Source: Dehalococcoidia bacterium (GTDB lineage: Bacteria; Chloroflexota; Dehalococcoidia; JACVQG01; JAHKAY01). Taken from it: a stretch of 8,243 bases of DNA. Below the pieces are notes generated by a model that did no database searches, was not told where the DNA came from, and was given only the letters and a program-made list of their open reading frames with translations. Positions 1 to 6,201 of this stretch are shown here, in pieces (within the stretch, counting starts at the first letter, position 1; each line of letters opens with the position of its first letter). A program made the position numbers and the translations under genes. The stretch covers positions 1-8,243 of the forward strand of contig JASLQE010000223.1 of the NCBI GenBank assembly GCA_030744635.1, given 5' to 3'.

Positions 1-314
1 GGTTCGTTGCTGGCTTGACTCGCCAAGAGCTGTTCGCCGAGGGCCAGAAGCGCAACCTGGCGGTGCTTCCGGTGGCTACGGTGGAAGATGCACTGAACGA
101 CCCCCACCTGGCCGCCGGTGACTTCTGGATTGAGCTGGACCACCCGGTAGTGGGCAAGCTGAAATACCCCCGGGGTGCCTTTGATACCGATATCATCCAC
201 CCCCCACGGAAAGCGGCGCCCCTGGTGGGGGAGGACAACGAGGCCATCTACTGCCATGAACTGGGGCTCTCCGCCGCGGAGTTGGGAGCGCTGAGGAACG
301 AAGGACTGATATGA
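1..314 (+). CDS. CaiB/BaiF family III CoA-transferase, C-terminal fragment (cut by window edge)
   Basis: The reading frame is open from base 3 to the TGA at 312-314, giving about 103 residues, with no convincing start inside the window, so the gene begins to the left. The visible part matches the C-terminal end of family III CoA-transferases: a segment like LPVATVEDALNDPHLAAGDF, then a hydrophobic stretch with LDHPVVGKLKYP, then a tail of the type GEDNEAIYCHELGLSAAEL and a final NEGLI. These enzymes move CoA between acyl-CoA and a free acid through an aspartyl-CoA thioester. The catalytic Asp lies in the missing N-terminal half, so activity cannot be judged. The last bases overlap the next gene's ATG (ATGA), pointing to one transcript and translational coupling with a second member of the same family. 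Substrate unknown. Confidence 0.88.
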   Translation, partial: FVAGLTRQELFAEGQKRNLAVLPVATVEDALNDPHLAAGDFWIELDHPVVGKLKYPRGAFDTDIIHPPRKAAPLVGEDNEAIYCHELGLSAAELGALRNEGLI

Positions 315-1543
315 TGCCACAGGGAATCTTACGAGGGGTGAGGGTGCTGGAGCTGGGACCCCTGGTAGCGCTACCCCTTACAGGACGCTATCTGGCCGCT
401 ATGGGGGCCGAGGTCATAAAGCTGGAGACCAACCGGGTGCTGGACGATATGAACTACATACCCGGCTGGCGACCCGGTGTTGGGCAGCCGGAGTACCAGG
501 CCTTGAAGCGGCGAATTACCCTGGATGTGCGCAACACCAAGGCCAAGCCGGTCCTGGAGAAGCTGTTCAAGATAAGCGATGTGTTCATTACCAACTTCCG
601 CCGCCGGGTGCTCCGTGAGTGGGGCTTCGATTTCCCGCAGATAAGGGAGATGAACCCCAACATCATAGTCCTGTGGCAGACAGGCGCCGGGAGCCAGGGT
701 CCGTACGGGGAGTACAAGACCTTCGGCAACCTGATTCAGCACCTGTGCGGCATCTCCCCCATGACAGGGCCCGACGGCGAAGATACCCCGGGTACCGCCA
801 ATAACTCCTACTCGGACTACCACGCCGGGGTGTTCCAGCCTATGGCCATCATCGCCGCCCTCCTCCGCCGCCGCCGCACCGGCAAGACCGCCTTTATGGA
901 GTGCTCCATCTTCAAGGCAGGGGCCGTAACGGTAGGCCCGGCGGTGCTGGACTTCCAGGCCAACGGCCACTTCCCGCCCCGGATGGCTAACCGGCACAGA
1001 TTTGCCGCCCCCCACAACGCTTACCCCTGCCAGGGGGAAGACTCCTGGTGCGCCATATCCGTTTTCACTCCACAGGAGTGGAGTGGCCTGGTACAGGCCA
1101 TGGGCAGTCCGGCCTGGTCACAGGACGGCCGTTTCACAACCGCTGCCGACCGAGTACGAAACGCCGAGGAACTGGACGGGCTCATATCACAGTGGACGGG
1201 TGGCCTCACCGCCGGGAAAGTCATGCAGCGGCTCCAGCAAGTAGGTGTGCCGGCGGGCCTGGTGGCCAAGGGGCAGGACTTGGCCGAAAGCCCCCAGCTA
1301 CAGGCCAGGGAGTTCTACCGGGACACCCACTACTATGTGCCGGAGCGAGACAAACCGGGCAGTGAATGGGAGAACGGGGGCCAGGTCAAGGCGTGGTCGG
1401 TGCCCATCCGCTTCTCGGAGACCCCCTGCCAGTTCGGCCCCCTGCACCGCGTGGGTGAGGACAACGACTATGTCTACCGGGAGCTGTGCAAGATTTCACC
1501 CCAGGAGATGGACGAGTTGAACCGCGAGGGTATACTTAGCTGA
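311..1543 (+). CDS. CaiB/BaiF family III CoA-transferase (complete)
   Basis: This 410-residue protein has the usual length for family III CoA-transferases, cytosolic enzymes that exchange CoA between a CoA thioester and a carboxylic acid. The N-terminus shows the typical GVRVLELGPLVALPLTGRYL and GAEVIKLE segment (residues 9-39). ALKRRITLDVRN (64-75) and SDVFITNF (89-96) follow. Asp169 in SDYHAG (codon at 815-817) aligns with the catalytic Asp of formyl-CoA transferase and CaiB. A basic RRRRTGKTAFMECS segment comes next, and the C-terminus has the family's GEDNDYVYRELCKISPQEMDELNREGI tail split over 392-408. The usual NFRPG reads NFRRR. The ATG at 311 overlaps the previous stop and has AAGG six bases upstream; a second in-frame ATG follows at 314. 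The two adjacent CoA-transferases could be subunits of a hetero-oligomer or two enzymes of one pathway (inference). Family certain, substrate unknown. Confidence 0.93.
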   Translation: MMPQGILRGVRVLELGPLVALPLTGRYLAAMGAEVIKLETNRVLDDMNYIPGWRPGVGQPEYQALKRRITLDVRNTKAKPVLEKLFKISDVFITNFRRRVLREWGFDFPQIREMNPNIIVLWQTGAGSQGPYGEYKTFGNLIQHLCGISPMTGPDGEDTPGTANNSYSDYHAGVFQPMAIIAALLRRRRTGKTAFMECSIFKAGAVTVGPAVLDFQANGHFPPRMANRHRFAAPHNAYPCQGEDSWCAISVFTPQEWSGLVQAMGSPAWSQDGRFTTAADRVRNAEELDGLISQWTGGLTAGKVMQRLQQVGVPAGLVAKGQDLAESPQLQAREFYRDTHYYVPERDKPGSEWENGGQVKAWSVPIRFSETPCQFGPLHRVGEDNDYVYRELCKISPQEMDELNREGILS

Positions 1544-3104
1544 CCGGGGCCGTGCCGTACTGGTCCCGCAGCACCCTCCGCACCACCTTGCCCATAGGGT
1601 TGCGGGGTAGGGTATCTACAAACGCCACTGATTTGGGGCACTTGAAGCTGGCCAGCCGCTGGCGGCAATAATCCGTGATTTGCTCGGCGGACGCCTGTGC
1701 CCCGGACTTCAGCACCACCACCGCCAGGGTCTCCTGCCCCCAGTCCGGGTCGGGGACCCCTATGAGGGCCGCCTCCTCTATGTCCGGGTGGGAGTGGAGC
1801 ACCTGCTCCACCTCTTCGGGGGAGATGTTCTCCCCCGCCCGGATAATCATATCGTCCCCTCTACCGGACAGGTAATAATAGTCTTCCTCGTCCCGCCACC
1901 CCATGTCATTGGTGTGTAGCCAGCCCTGCGCATCTATGGCCTGTGCGGTCTTCTGAGCGTCCTTCCAGTAGCCCTTCATCACCTGGCCGCCGCGGACCAC
2001 GATTTCCCCCACCTCTTCCGGTGGCAGCGGGCGGCCCTGCTCATCCAGCACGGCCATCTGCACCCCGGGGAGGGGGTGCCCGATGGAGCCTGCCAGCCGC
2101 TTGAGGTTCTTTTCCCGCTGCTCCGGAGAACCAGACAGGTCATGGTCCTCGGGGCCCAGGGCGGTCACCGTAGCCGCCGTCTCAGTCTGCCCGAAGGCGT
2201 TTATGAACCTAACCCCGGGCATCAAATCAATAGCCTTCTTTATCACCTCAAAGGGCATGGGCGCAGCGCCATAGGTCAGCACCCGCAGGCTGGAGAGGTC
2301 ATACCGGGAGAAGTCCGGGGAATCGATAATGCGCTTGAGCATGGTGGGCACCAGCATACTGCGGTTCACCCTCTCCTGCTGCACGGTCCTCAGCCAGTCA
2401 TCAGCGTCAAACTGGCGCAGCAGGGCGATGGTCCGGCCACCGTAGACAGCCGCCAGCGACCCCTGAATGCCCGCCACATGGTACAACGGCACGCAGAGCA
2501 GATTGGTCTCGGCTACATCCGGGTCCGCGGGCTGCACATTGTCCGCCATGTAGGAGGCGATATTGTCATGGGACAGCGGCACCACTTTGGGCCTGCCGGA
2601 GGTACCAGAAGTATAAACCAGCAGGGTCACATCATCGTCTTCAATCTCGGGAAGCGGCTCGTCATCATCCGGCATAGAGAGCAAGTCATCGTGGGATAGC
2701 CACCCTGGTTGTGGCCCATCCAGGGCCACTATATACTTCACCCAGGGTATGGAGGTCAGGACTTCCCGCACCATACCGGCATAGCGCTCTCCCACCAGCA
2801 GCACCATGGCCTCCGAGTGGTTTATCAGGTAGACAAGCTCATCCCTCCGCGCCCTGAAGTTCAGGGGAACAAACACCCCCCCGGCCATAACGGTGCCGAA
2901 GTAGCTTTCAATAAACTGCGGGGTGCCCACCTGCAGAATGGCTACCTTGTCCCCAGGCCCCGCCCCCAAACGGCGGAAGGCATTGGCCAGCCGGCGGCTG
3001 CGCTCATCCAACTCCATAAAGCTGATGTGGGAGCCCTCAAAAGAAACGGCGGTACGGTCCGGGCACACTGCACTGGCTATGGAAAGAAAGTCAAGGGTAT
3101 TCAT
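1536..3104 (-). CDS. AMP-forming acyl-CoA synthetase (adenylate-forming ligase)
   Basis: This 522-residue cytosolic enzyme belongs to the ANL superfamily, which activates a carboxylic acid with ATP to an acyl-AMP and transfers it to CoA. All core motifs are visible in order. The P-loop A3 is YTSGTSGRPK (164-173), and A5 is AFGQTE (303-308). A7 is GWLHTND with the ribose-binding Asp400; Asn399 stands where many homologues have Gly. The hinge/A8 segment is GRGDDMIIRAGENISP (414-429). A10 is NPMGK with the catalytic Lys506. Length and N-terminus fit fatty-acid or aromatic-acid CoA ligases. The ATG at 3104 lacks a clear Shine-Dalgarno. The gene lies 85 bases after rsmI with a possible promoter between, and its stop overlaps the converging CoA-transferase gene by 8 bases. 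Chain length or ring specificity cannot be read from sequence. Confidence 0.94.
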   Translation of the reverse strand: MNTLDFLSIASAVCPDRTAVSFEGSHISFMELDERSRRLANAFRRLGAGPGDKVAILQVGTPQFIESYFGTVMAGGVFVPLNFRARRDELVYLINHSEAMVLLVGERYAGMVREVLTSIPWVKYIVALDGPQPGWLSHDDLLSMPDDDEPLPEIEDDDVTLLVYTSGTSGRPKVVPLSHDNIASYMADNVQPADPDVAETNLLCVPLYHVAGIQGSLAAVYGGRTIALLRQFDADDWLRTVQQERVNRSMLVPTMLKRIIDSPDFSRYDLSSLRVLTYGAAPMPFEVIKKAIDLMPGVRFINAFGQTETAATVTALGPEDHDLSGSPEQREKNLKRLAGSIGHPLPGVQMAVLDEQGRPLPPEEVGEIVVRGGQVMKGYWKDAQKTAQAIDAQGWLHTNDMGWRDEEDYYYLSGRGDDMIIRAGENISPEEVEQVLHSHPDIEEAALIGVPDPDWGQETLAVVVLKSGAQASAEQITDYCRQRLASFKCPKSVAFVDTLPRNPMGKVVRRVLRDQYGTAPVS

Positions 3105-3119
3105 GCTCTGCTAAGGGGC

Positions 3120-3148
3120 ATTTTACTACTACTCCCAAGGTGGGGCAA
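3120..3148 (-). promoter_or_regulatory. Candidate sigma70-type promoter for the acyl-CoA synthetase
   Basis: On the - strand TTGCCC (3148-3143, 4 of 6 consensus) lies 17 bases before TAAAAT (3125-3120, 5 of 6 consensus). Initiation would fall near 3113, leaving a leader of only about 10 bases before the ATG at 3104, which fits the lack of a clear ribosome binding site. Read-through from rsmI is an equal possibility. Confidence 0.35.
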
Positions 3149-3189
3149 CCTGAGAGCCATTGATTCCGCCAAAGCGCCTAATGTAGCCG

Positions 3190-4002
3190 TCAAGCCTTGA
3201 GCTTGAGCCACAGACGGTAGAGCTCCCGGCGGGAGAGGCCGGAGACACCGGACATCTCCGCCAGGGCATCCCGCGCGGTCAGCCCCTGCCCTTTGAGGCG
3301 GCCCAGCTCCACCTCTACCGCGGCCATATCCACGCGCCCCGCGGGTGCGCCCTCTATTACCAGGGTGAACTCCCCCAGCGGCTCTGTGAACCGCTCCAGA
3401 GCGGTGGAGGGGGTGCCCCGGAATACCTCTTCGTGGTACTTGGTTAGCTCCCGGCATAACGCCATCCGGCGCTCCCCCAGCACCTCCCGCATGAGCACCA
3501 GGGTGCGTCTCAGCCGGTGGGGGGCCTCCAGGGCCACCAGGGTGTAGGGCAGGGGGGCCACCTCCACCAGCACCCGCTTGCGCTCCCCCTCCCGGCGGGA
3601 GAGGAACCCCAGAAACAGGAACCGGGATGTGGGAAGGCCGGACACCACCACCGCCGCCGGCAATACGGAGGCTCCTGGCACCGCCACCACCGCCACCCCC
3701 CGCTCAATGCAGGCAACCACCATCTCATAGCCGGGGTCGCTCATCCCCGGCGTGCCCGCCTCGGAGACCACGGCCACATCAGCCTCCGCCAGCTGCTTTA
3801 GCAGATAGCCCAGCTTGGCACGCTTGTTGTGCTCATGGTAGCTGGTGAGGGGAGTATGGATATCGTAGTACGAGAGGAGCTTGCGGGTGCGGCGGGTGTC
3901 CTCGGCGGCGATAAGGCTCACCTCTTTTAGCACCCGCATCGCCCGGAGGCTGATGTCCTCCAGGTTGCCTATGGGGGTTGCGACCAGGTAGAGGGTGCCC
4001 AT
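3190..4002 (-). CDS. rsmI: 16S rRNA (cytidine1402-2'-O)-methyltransferase RsmI
   Basis: RsmI uses S-adenosylmethionine to 2'-O-methylate C1402 in the decoding centre of 16S rRNA. The 270-residue product has the family's usual length and its motif series: LYLVATPIGNLEDIS (4-18), AAEDTRRTRKLL (32-43), SYHEHN (54-59), VSEAGTPGMSDPG (79-91, usually VSDAGTPG), VPGAS (108-112), SGLPTSRFLFLGF (121-133), EAPHR (159-163) and CRELTKYHEEVFRGT (183-197). The C-terminal GLTARDALAEMSGVSGLSRRELYRL is the small helical domain often found at the end of RsmI. The frame stays open upstream to 4284, but the conserved N-terminus and an AGGGAGG ribosome site place the start at the ATG at 4002-4000. It lies 14 bases after the phosphatase stop codon and is the third gene of the trpS operon. 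The mix of tRNA-charging and rRNA-modification genes points to a growth-linked translation unit. Confidence 0.96.
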   Translation of the reverse strand: MGTLYLVATPIGNLEDISLRAMRVLKEVSLIAAEDTRRTRKLLSYYDIHTPLTSYHEHNKRAKLGYLLKQLAEADVAVVSEAGTPGMSDPGYEMVVACIERGVAVVAVPGASVLPAAVVVSGLPTSRFLFLGFLSRREGERKRVLVEVAPLPYTLVALEAPHRLRRTLVLMREVLGERRMALCRELTKYHEEVFRGTPSTALERFTEPLGEFTLVIEGAPAGRVDMAAVEVELGRLKGQGLTARDALAEMSGVSGLSRRELYRLWLKLKA

Positions 4003-4011
4003 ACCCTGCGG

Positions 4012-4017
4012 CCTCCC
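4012..4017 (-). promoter_or_regulatory. Ribosome binding site that fixes the rsmI start
   Basis: The - strand reads GGGAGG nine bases before the ATG at 4002. It touches the first base of the reading end of the upstream phosphatase stop codon (TAG, 4019-4017), so ribosomes ending on the phosphatase can reinitiate here. It supports the short rsmI form over a start inside the phosphatase gene. Confidence 0.7.
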
Positions 4018-4832
4018 TACGAAGAGGGGTTTCGGACCATGCAGCCCAGGACAAGGTCGTGAATGGCGGGGCCGGCGGCCACAATACTCTGGGTCTGAAC
4101 GGGGGCGGGCTGTCCGTCCCAGCCGGTCACAACACCACCCGCCTCCTTGACCAGCAGGGTGCCCCCGGCGATGTCCCAGGGGTAGAGCCGCCGGTGCATA
4201 TATACATCCAGCCGCCCCGCCGCCACATAGGCCAGGGCCAGTGCCCCGGAGCCTAGGATGCGGAAGCTGAACACCCCGGGCCACAGGCGGCGCAGGAACT
4301 CTAACATCTCCGTCCCCCGGGAATCGTCGTATCCCATGTCCAGGGCCACCAGGGAGTCTATTAGGTCGTCCTTTGCGGACACTGAGAGCGGCTGCCCGTT
4401 CAGGTAGGCACCCCCGCCCCGTTCCGCCCAGAACATCTCCTCCCGCAGGGGGTCATACACCAGGCCGAACTCCGCTTCCCCGTCGCGGAGGGCGGCCATG
4501 GTAACGCAGAAGTAGGGGAGGCCGAAGGAAAAGTTGTTGGTGCCATCCAGCGGGTCTACTATCCAGGTATAGGGGGAGTCGTTGACCTTCGCCTCGGACT
4601 CCTCGGCCACTACCTGCCAGCCAGGGAACTCGGCGGCCAGACGCTCCAGGATGAGCTTCTCCCCCTCCAGGTCGGCCTCGGTCACCACATTGCCCCTGCT
4701 CTTGGACTTCACCCCCAGTGCCTCCCGGGGGCGGCGGAAATAGTCCACCAGTAGGGCGCCTTCCTCCCGGGCCACCTGGCAGGCCACCTCCTGTACTGAC
4801 CGGCCGCTCCTGGAGCGGGGCAGGTTAGCCAT
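4017..4832 (-). CDS. Inositol monophosphatase family protein (SuhB/IMPase-like)
   Basis: This 271-residue protein belongs to the Mg2+-dependent, lithium-sensitive phosphatase fold that includes inositol monophosphatase, archaeal-type fructose-1,6-bisphosphatase and HisN-type histidinol phosphatase. The metal ligands are visible: Glu77-Glu78 in AEES, Asp93 and Asp96 in WIVDPLDGTNNF (90-101), and Asp220 in PWDIAGGTLLVKEAGG (218-233). GNVVTEAD (47-54) is the usual substrate-side loop. Which phosphate ester it cleaves cannot be decided from sequence; IMPase is the safest label. The ATG at 4832 directly follows the trpS TGA, in the same frame, with no Shine-Dalgarno (the - strand there is pyrimidine-rich, AACCTCCTC), so translation probably depends on coupling to trpS. 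The first 11 residues are basic and poorly conserved in style, so a later start cannot be fully excluded. Confidence 0.92.
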   Translation of the reverse strand: MANLPRSRSGRSVQEVACQVAREEGALLVDYFRRPREALGVKSKSRGNVVTEADLEGEKLILERLAAEFPGWQVVAEESEAKVNDSPYTWIVDPLDGTNNFSFGLPYFCVTMAALRDGEAEFGLVYDPLREEMFWAERGGGAYLNGQPLSVSAKDDLIDSLVALDMGYDDSRGTEMLEFLRRLWPGVFSFRILGSGALALAYVAAGRLDVYMHRRLYPWDIAGGTLLVKEAGGVVTGWDGQPAPVQTQSIVAAGPAIHDLVLGCMVRNPSS

Positions 4833-5801
4833 TCAGAGGAGGTTCATTCTTTCTTTTACTTCCCTGAGGGTCTCCCGGGCGATGGCCGAGGCCCGGTGCG
4901 CCCCATCGCCCAGCACCTCTTTGACGAAACCGTTGCGTGATGCCATCTCCCGGCGCCGCTCCCGGAACGGTGCCAGGGCCTCGTTTATCCTCTCCGCCAG
5001 AAAGACCTTGTTCTCCGCGCAGCCCAGCGCGGCGGTGGTGCACTCCTTGTAGACCCGCTCTAGATGGTCCGGCGCAAAGTAGTGCTCCAGGGTGTAAACA
5101 TTGCATATATCGGGGTGGCCCGGCTGGTTGCGGTAGGGACGGTCCGGGTCGGTAATAATCCTCTTCACCCGCTCCATGGTCTCCTCCGGGGTGGCCGCCA
5201 GCTCCACATGGTTGTTCAGGCTCTTGCTCATCTTCTGGCGGTCTGTGCCCAGCACCAGGGGGGTCTCGGTCAGCAGGGCCCTAGGTTCGGGAAAGGTGGG
5301 GCCGAAGATACTGTTGAATCGGCGCACAATCTCCCGTGTCAGCTCCAGGTGGGGTAGCTGGTCCTCACCCACCGGCACCATCTCACCCTTGTAGAGTACG
5401 ATATCGGAGGCCATCAGCACGGGGTAGCCCACCAGGCCGTAGTTGACATTCTCGGGCTGCCGCCGGGCCTTCTCCTTGAAGGTGGGCACCCGCAGCAGCC
5501 ACCCCAGGGGGGTGACCATGCTGAGCAGGGTGTGCAGCTCCGTCACCTCCGGAACATGGGACTGGACAAACATGGTGCACTTCTGGGACTCCATGCCGGC
5601 GGCCAGCCAGTCCAGCACCATCTCATGGATATTGCTCTGGAGCTCCCTGGTCTCCTCCAGGGTGGTGAGGGCGTGGATATCAACTACACAGTAGAAGCAG
5701 TCGTGCTCCTCCTGTAGCTTCGCATAGTTCTGGATGGCTCCCAGATAGTTGCCCAGGTGCTGGCGGCCCGTGGGCCGGGCACCGGAGAAGACACGGGCCA
5801 T
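4833..5801 (-). CDS. trpS: Tryptophanyl-tRNA synthetase
   Basis: TrpRS, a class Ic aminoacyl-tRNA synthetase, joins tryptophan to tRNA-Trp with ATP in the cytosol. The 322-residue length fits bacterial TrpRS. The N-terminus is FSGARPTGRQHLGNYLGA (5-22) with the HIGH-type signature HLGN at 15-18. GEDQLPHLELTREI (146-159), a tryptophan/ATP-site block, follows, then KMSKS at 190-194 in DRQKMSKSLNN. ITDPDRPYRNQPGHPD (216-231) is the usual linker block, and VNYGLVGYPVLMASDIVLYK (119-138) is characteristic. The ATG at 5801 has GGGGAGG four bases upstream and starts the conserved N-terminus, so the start is secure. It is the first gene of the operon trpS, IMPase-like phosphatase, rsmI. A candidate promoter and leader hairpin lie at 5852-5887. 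I looked for a tryptophan T-box in the leader and found none. Confidence 0.97.
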   Translation of the reverse strand: MARVFSGARPTGRQHLGNYLGAIQNYAKLQEEHDCFYCVVDIHALTTLEETRELQSNIHEMVLDWLAAGMESQKCTMFVQSHVPEVTELHTLLSMVTPLGWLLRVPTFKEKARRQPENVNYGLVGYPVLMASDIVLYKGEMVPVGEDQLPHLELTREIVRRFNSIFGPTFPEPRALLTETPLVLGTDRQKMSKSLNNHVELAATPEETMERVKRIITDPDRPYRNQPGHPDICNVYTLEHYFAPDHLERVYKECTTAALGCAENKVFLAERINEALAPFRERRREMASRNGFVKEVLGDGAHRASAIARETLREVKERMNLL

Positions 5802-5805
5802 CTAA

Positions 5806-5812
5806 CCTCCCC
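5806..5812 (-). promoter_or_regulatory. Strong ribosome binding site of trpS
   Basis: The - strand reads GGGGAGG followed by TTAG and the trpS ATG. The spacing is short (4 bases), but this is the best Shine-Dalgarno in the window and confirms the start at 5801. Confidence 0.75.
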
Positions 5813-5851
5813 TAAATCGCCTTCAGTCCGCGAGAACAGTTTCAGTGCGCG

Positions 5852-5877
5852 CTCACCCATATTAGCAGAGGGGTGAG
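5852..5877. repeat. Inverted repeat at the trpS promoter
   Basis: CTCACCC (5852-5858) pairs with GGGTGAG (5871-5877) around a 12-base AT-rich loop. The loop contains the candidate -10 of trpS. The arms flank the -10 symmetrically, so an operator for a dimeric repressor is possible; as RNA it would be cut by the proposed start site. No T-run follows. Confidence 0.4.
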
Positions 5878-5887
5878 ATACCCGCAA
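5859..5887 (-). promoter_or_regulatory. Candidate extended -10 promoter for trpS operon
   Basis: The - strand has TTGCGG (5887-5882; 3 of 6 consensus), a 17-base spacer, then TAATAT (5864-5859) preceded by TGC, giving an extended -10 (TGnTAATAT). Initiation would be near 5852, leaving about 50 bases of leader before the trpS ATG. The weak -35 makes this tentative. Confidence 0.38.
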
Positions 5888-5910
5888 GCAGGCATCGCTA
5901 TAGTACCGGA

Positions 5911-5932
5911 GGCTGCGCCCCCGACCCCCTCT
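5911..5932. repeat. GC-rich intergenic repeat, copy 1
   Basis: The 22 bases beginning GGCTGCGCCCCCG and ending CCCCCTCT match 8221-8242 with a single A/G difference. Similarity continues weakly upstream (CTATAGTACCGGA here, CTATTTACGGGG there). Both copies lie in intergenic gaps, in the same orientation, one on each side of typA. Probably a dispersed genomic repeat. Confidence 0.65.
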
Positions 5933-5945
5933 TAGGAGGGATTGG

Positions 5946-5967
5946 GGAGTGGCGCAAGCGCCACTCC
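5946..5967. repeat. Perfect 9-bp stem-loop
   Basis: GGAGTGGCG (5946-5954), loop CAAG, CGCCACTCC (5959-5967); the loop ends can pair too, making a near-perfect 22-base palindrome. No T-run follows on the + (TACGG) or - (CCAATCC) side, so it is not a normal terminator. It looks like a REP-type intergenic palindrome. Confidence 0.75.
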
Positions 5968-5984
5968 TACGGTTTTCGGTGTAG

Positions 5985-6004
5985 GGGCAGGGTTCGTCCT
6001 GCCC
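5985..6004. repeat. 7-8 bp stem-loop with TTCG loop
   Basis: GGGCAGG (5985-5991) pairs with CCTGCCC (5998-6004). A further G-T pair closes a TTCG tetraloop (5993-5996), one of the most stable RNA loops. It is preceded by GTAGG. The form resembles intergenic palindromes common in many environmental genomes. Confidence 0.65.
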
Positions 6005-6078
6005 AGTAGCAACTTAGCTGCTCTGGTCTTTGGGGGTCTGGGGGGCTTCGCCATCCAGTAATAATCTTCGTGGACGGA

Positions 6079-6174
6079 TCCGCTCGGCGGACTCTCCGAA
6101 GGAGTCCGGTCCGAACGGAGTATCGGACTCCGCAAGGCGGAGAGTCCTTCGGACCGATACTTCGTCCGGAGCGG
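6079..6174. repeat. Chain of mini-palindromes with 2-3 base loops
   Basis: Successive units are TCCGC-TCG-GCGGA (6079-6091), CTCC-GAA-GGAG (6094-6104), TCCG-AA-CGGA (6110-6119), CTCCGC-AAG-GCGGAG (6128-6142), GTCC-TTC-GGAC (6144-6154) and the palindrome TCCGGA (6165-6170). The same bases can instead form longer stems: CGGACTC/GAGTCCG (6088-6094 with 6102-6108), a 12-bp stem (6115-6126 with 6154-6165, one G-T pair) and CCGCTC/GAGCGG (6080-6085 with 6169-6174). No protein or known RNA family was recognised in it. Confidence 0.7.
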
Positions 6175-6201
6175 GTGGGAAAGAAAGGGCTGCCGGCAAG
6201 G

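Noticed and set aside
371..1015. A 214-codon open frame on the - strand inside the second CoA-transferase
   Set aside because: It is a low-complexity translation typical of the antisense of GC-rich genes, has no family character, and the + strand gene is certain.
4003..4284. N-terminal extension of RsmI by 94 residues
   Set aside because: The extension runs through the phosphatase gene in another frame, is Gly/Pro/Arg-rich without family similarity, and a good ribosome site precedes the ATG at 4002.
5802..5910. Tryptophan T-box or riboswitch in the trpS leader
   Set aside because: No T-box consensus, specifier hairpin or terminator with T-run was found in the likely leader of about 50 bases.
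5985..6004. GGTTCGTCC resembling a tRNA T-arm
   Set aside because: No acceptor, D or anticodon arms could be placed around it; it is the loop of a simple stem-loop.
5932..6135. Short open frames in the intergenic region
   Set aside because: They run through palindromes, are rich in Pro, Arg and Ser, lack ribosome sites and show no recognisable domain.
6079..6174. CRISPR array
   Set aside because: The palindromic units differ in sequence and have no spacers of regular length, and there are no cas genes.
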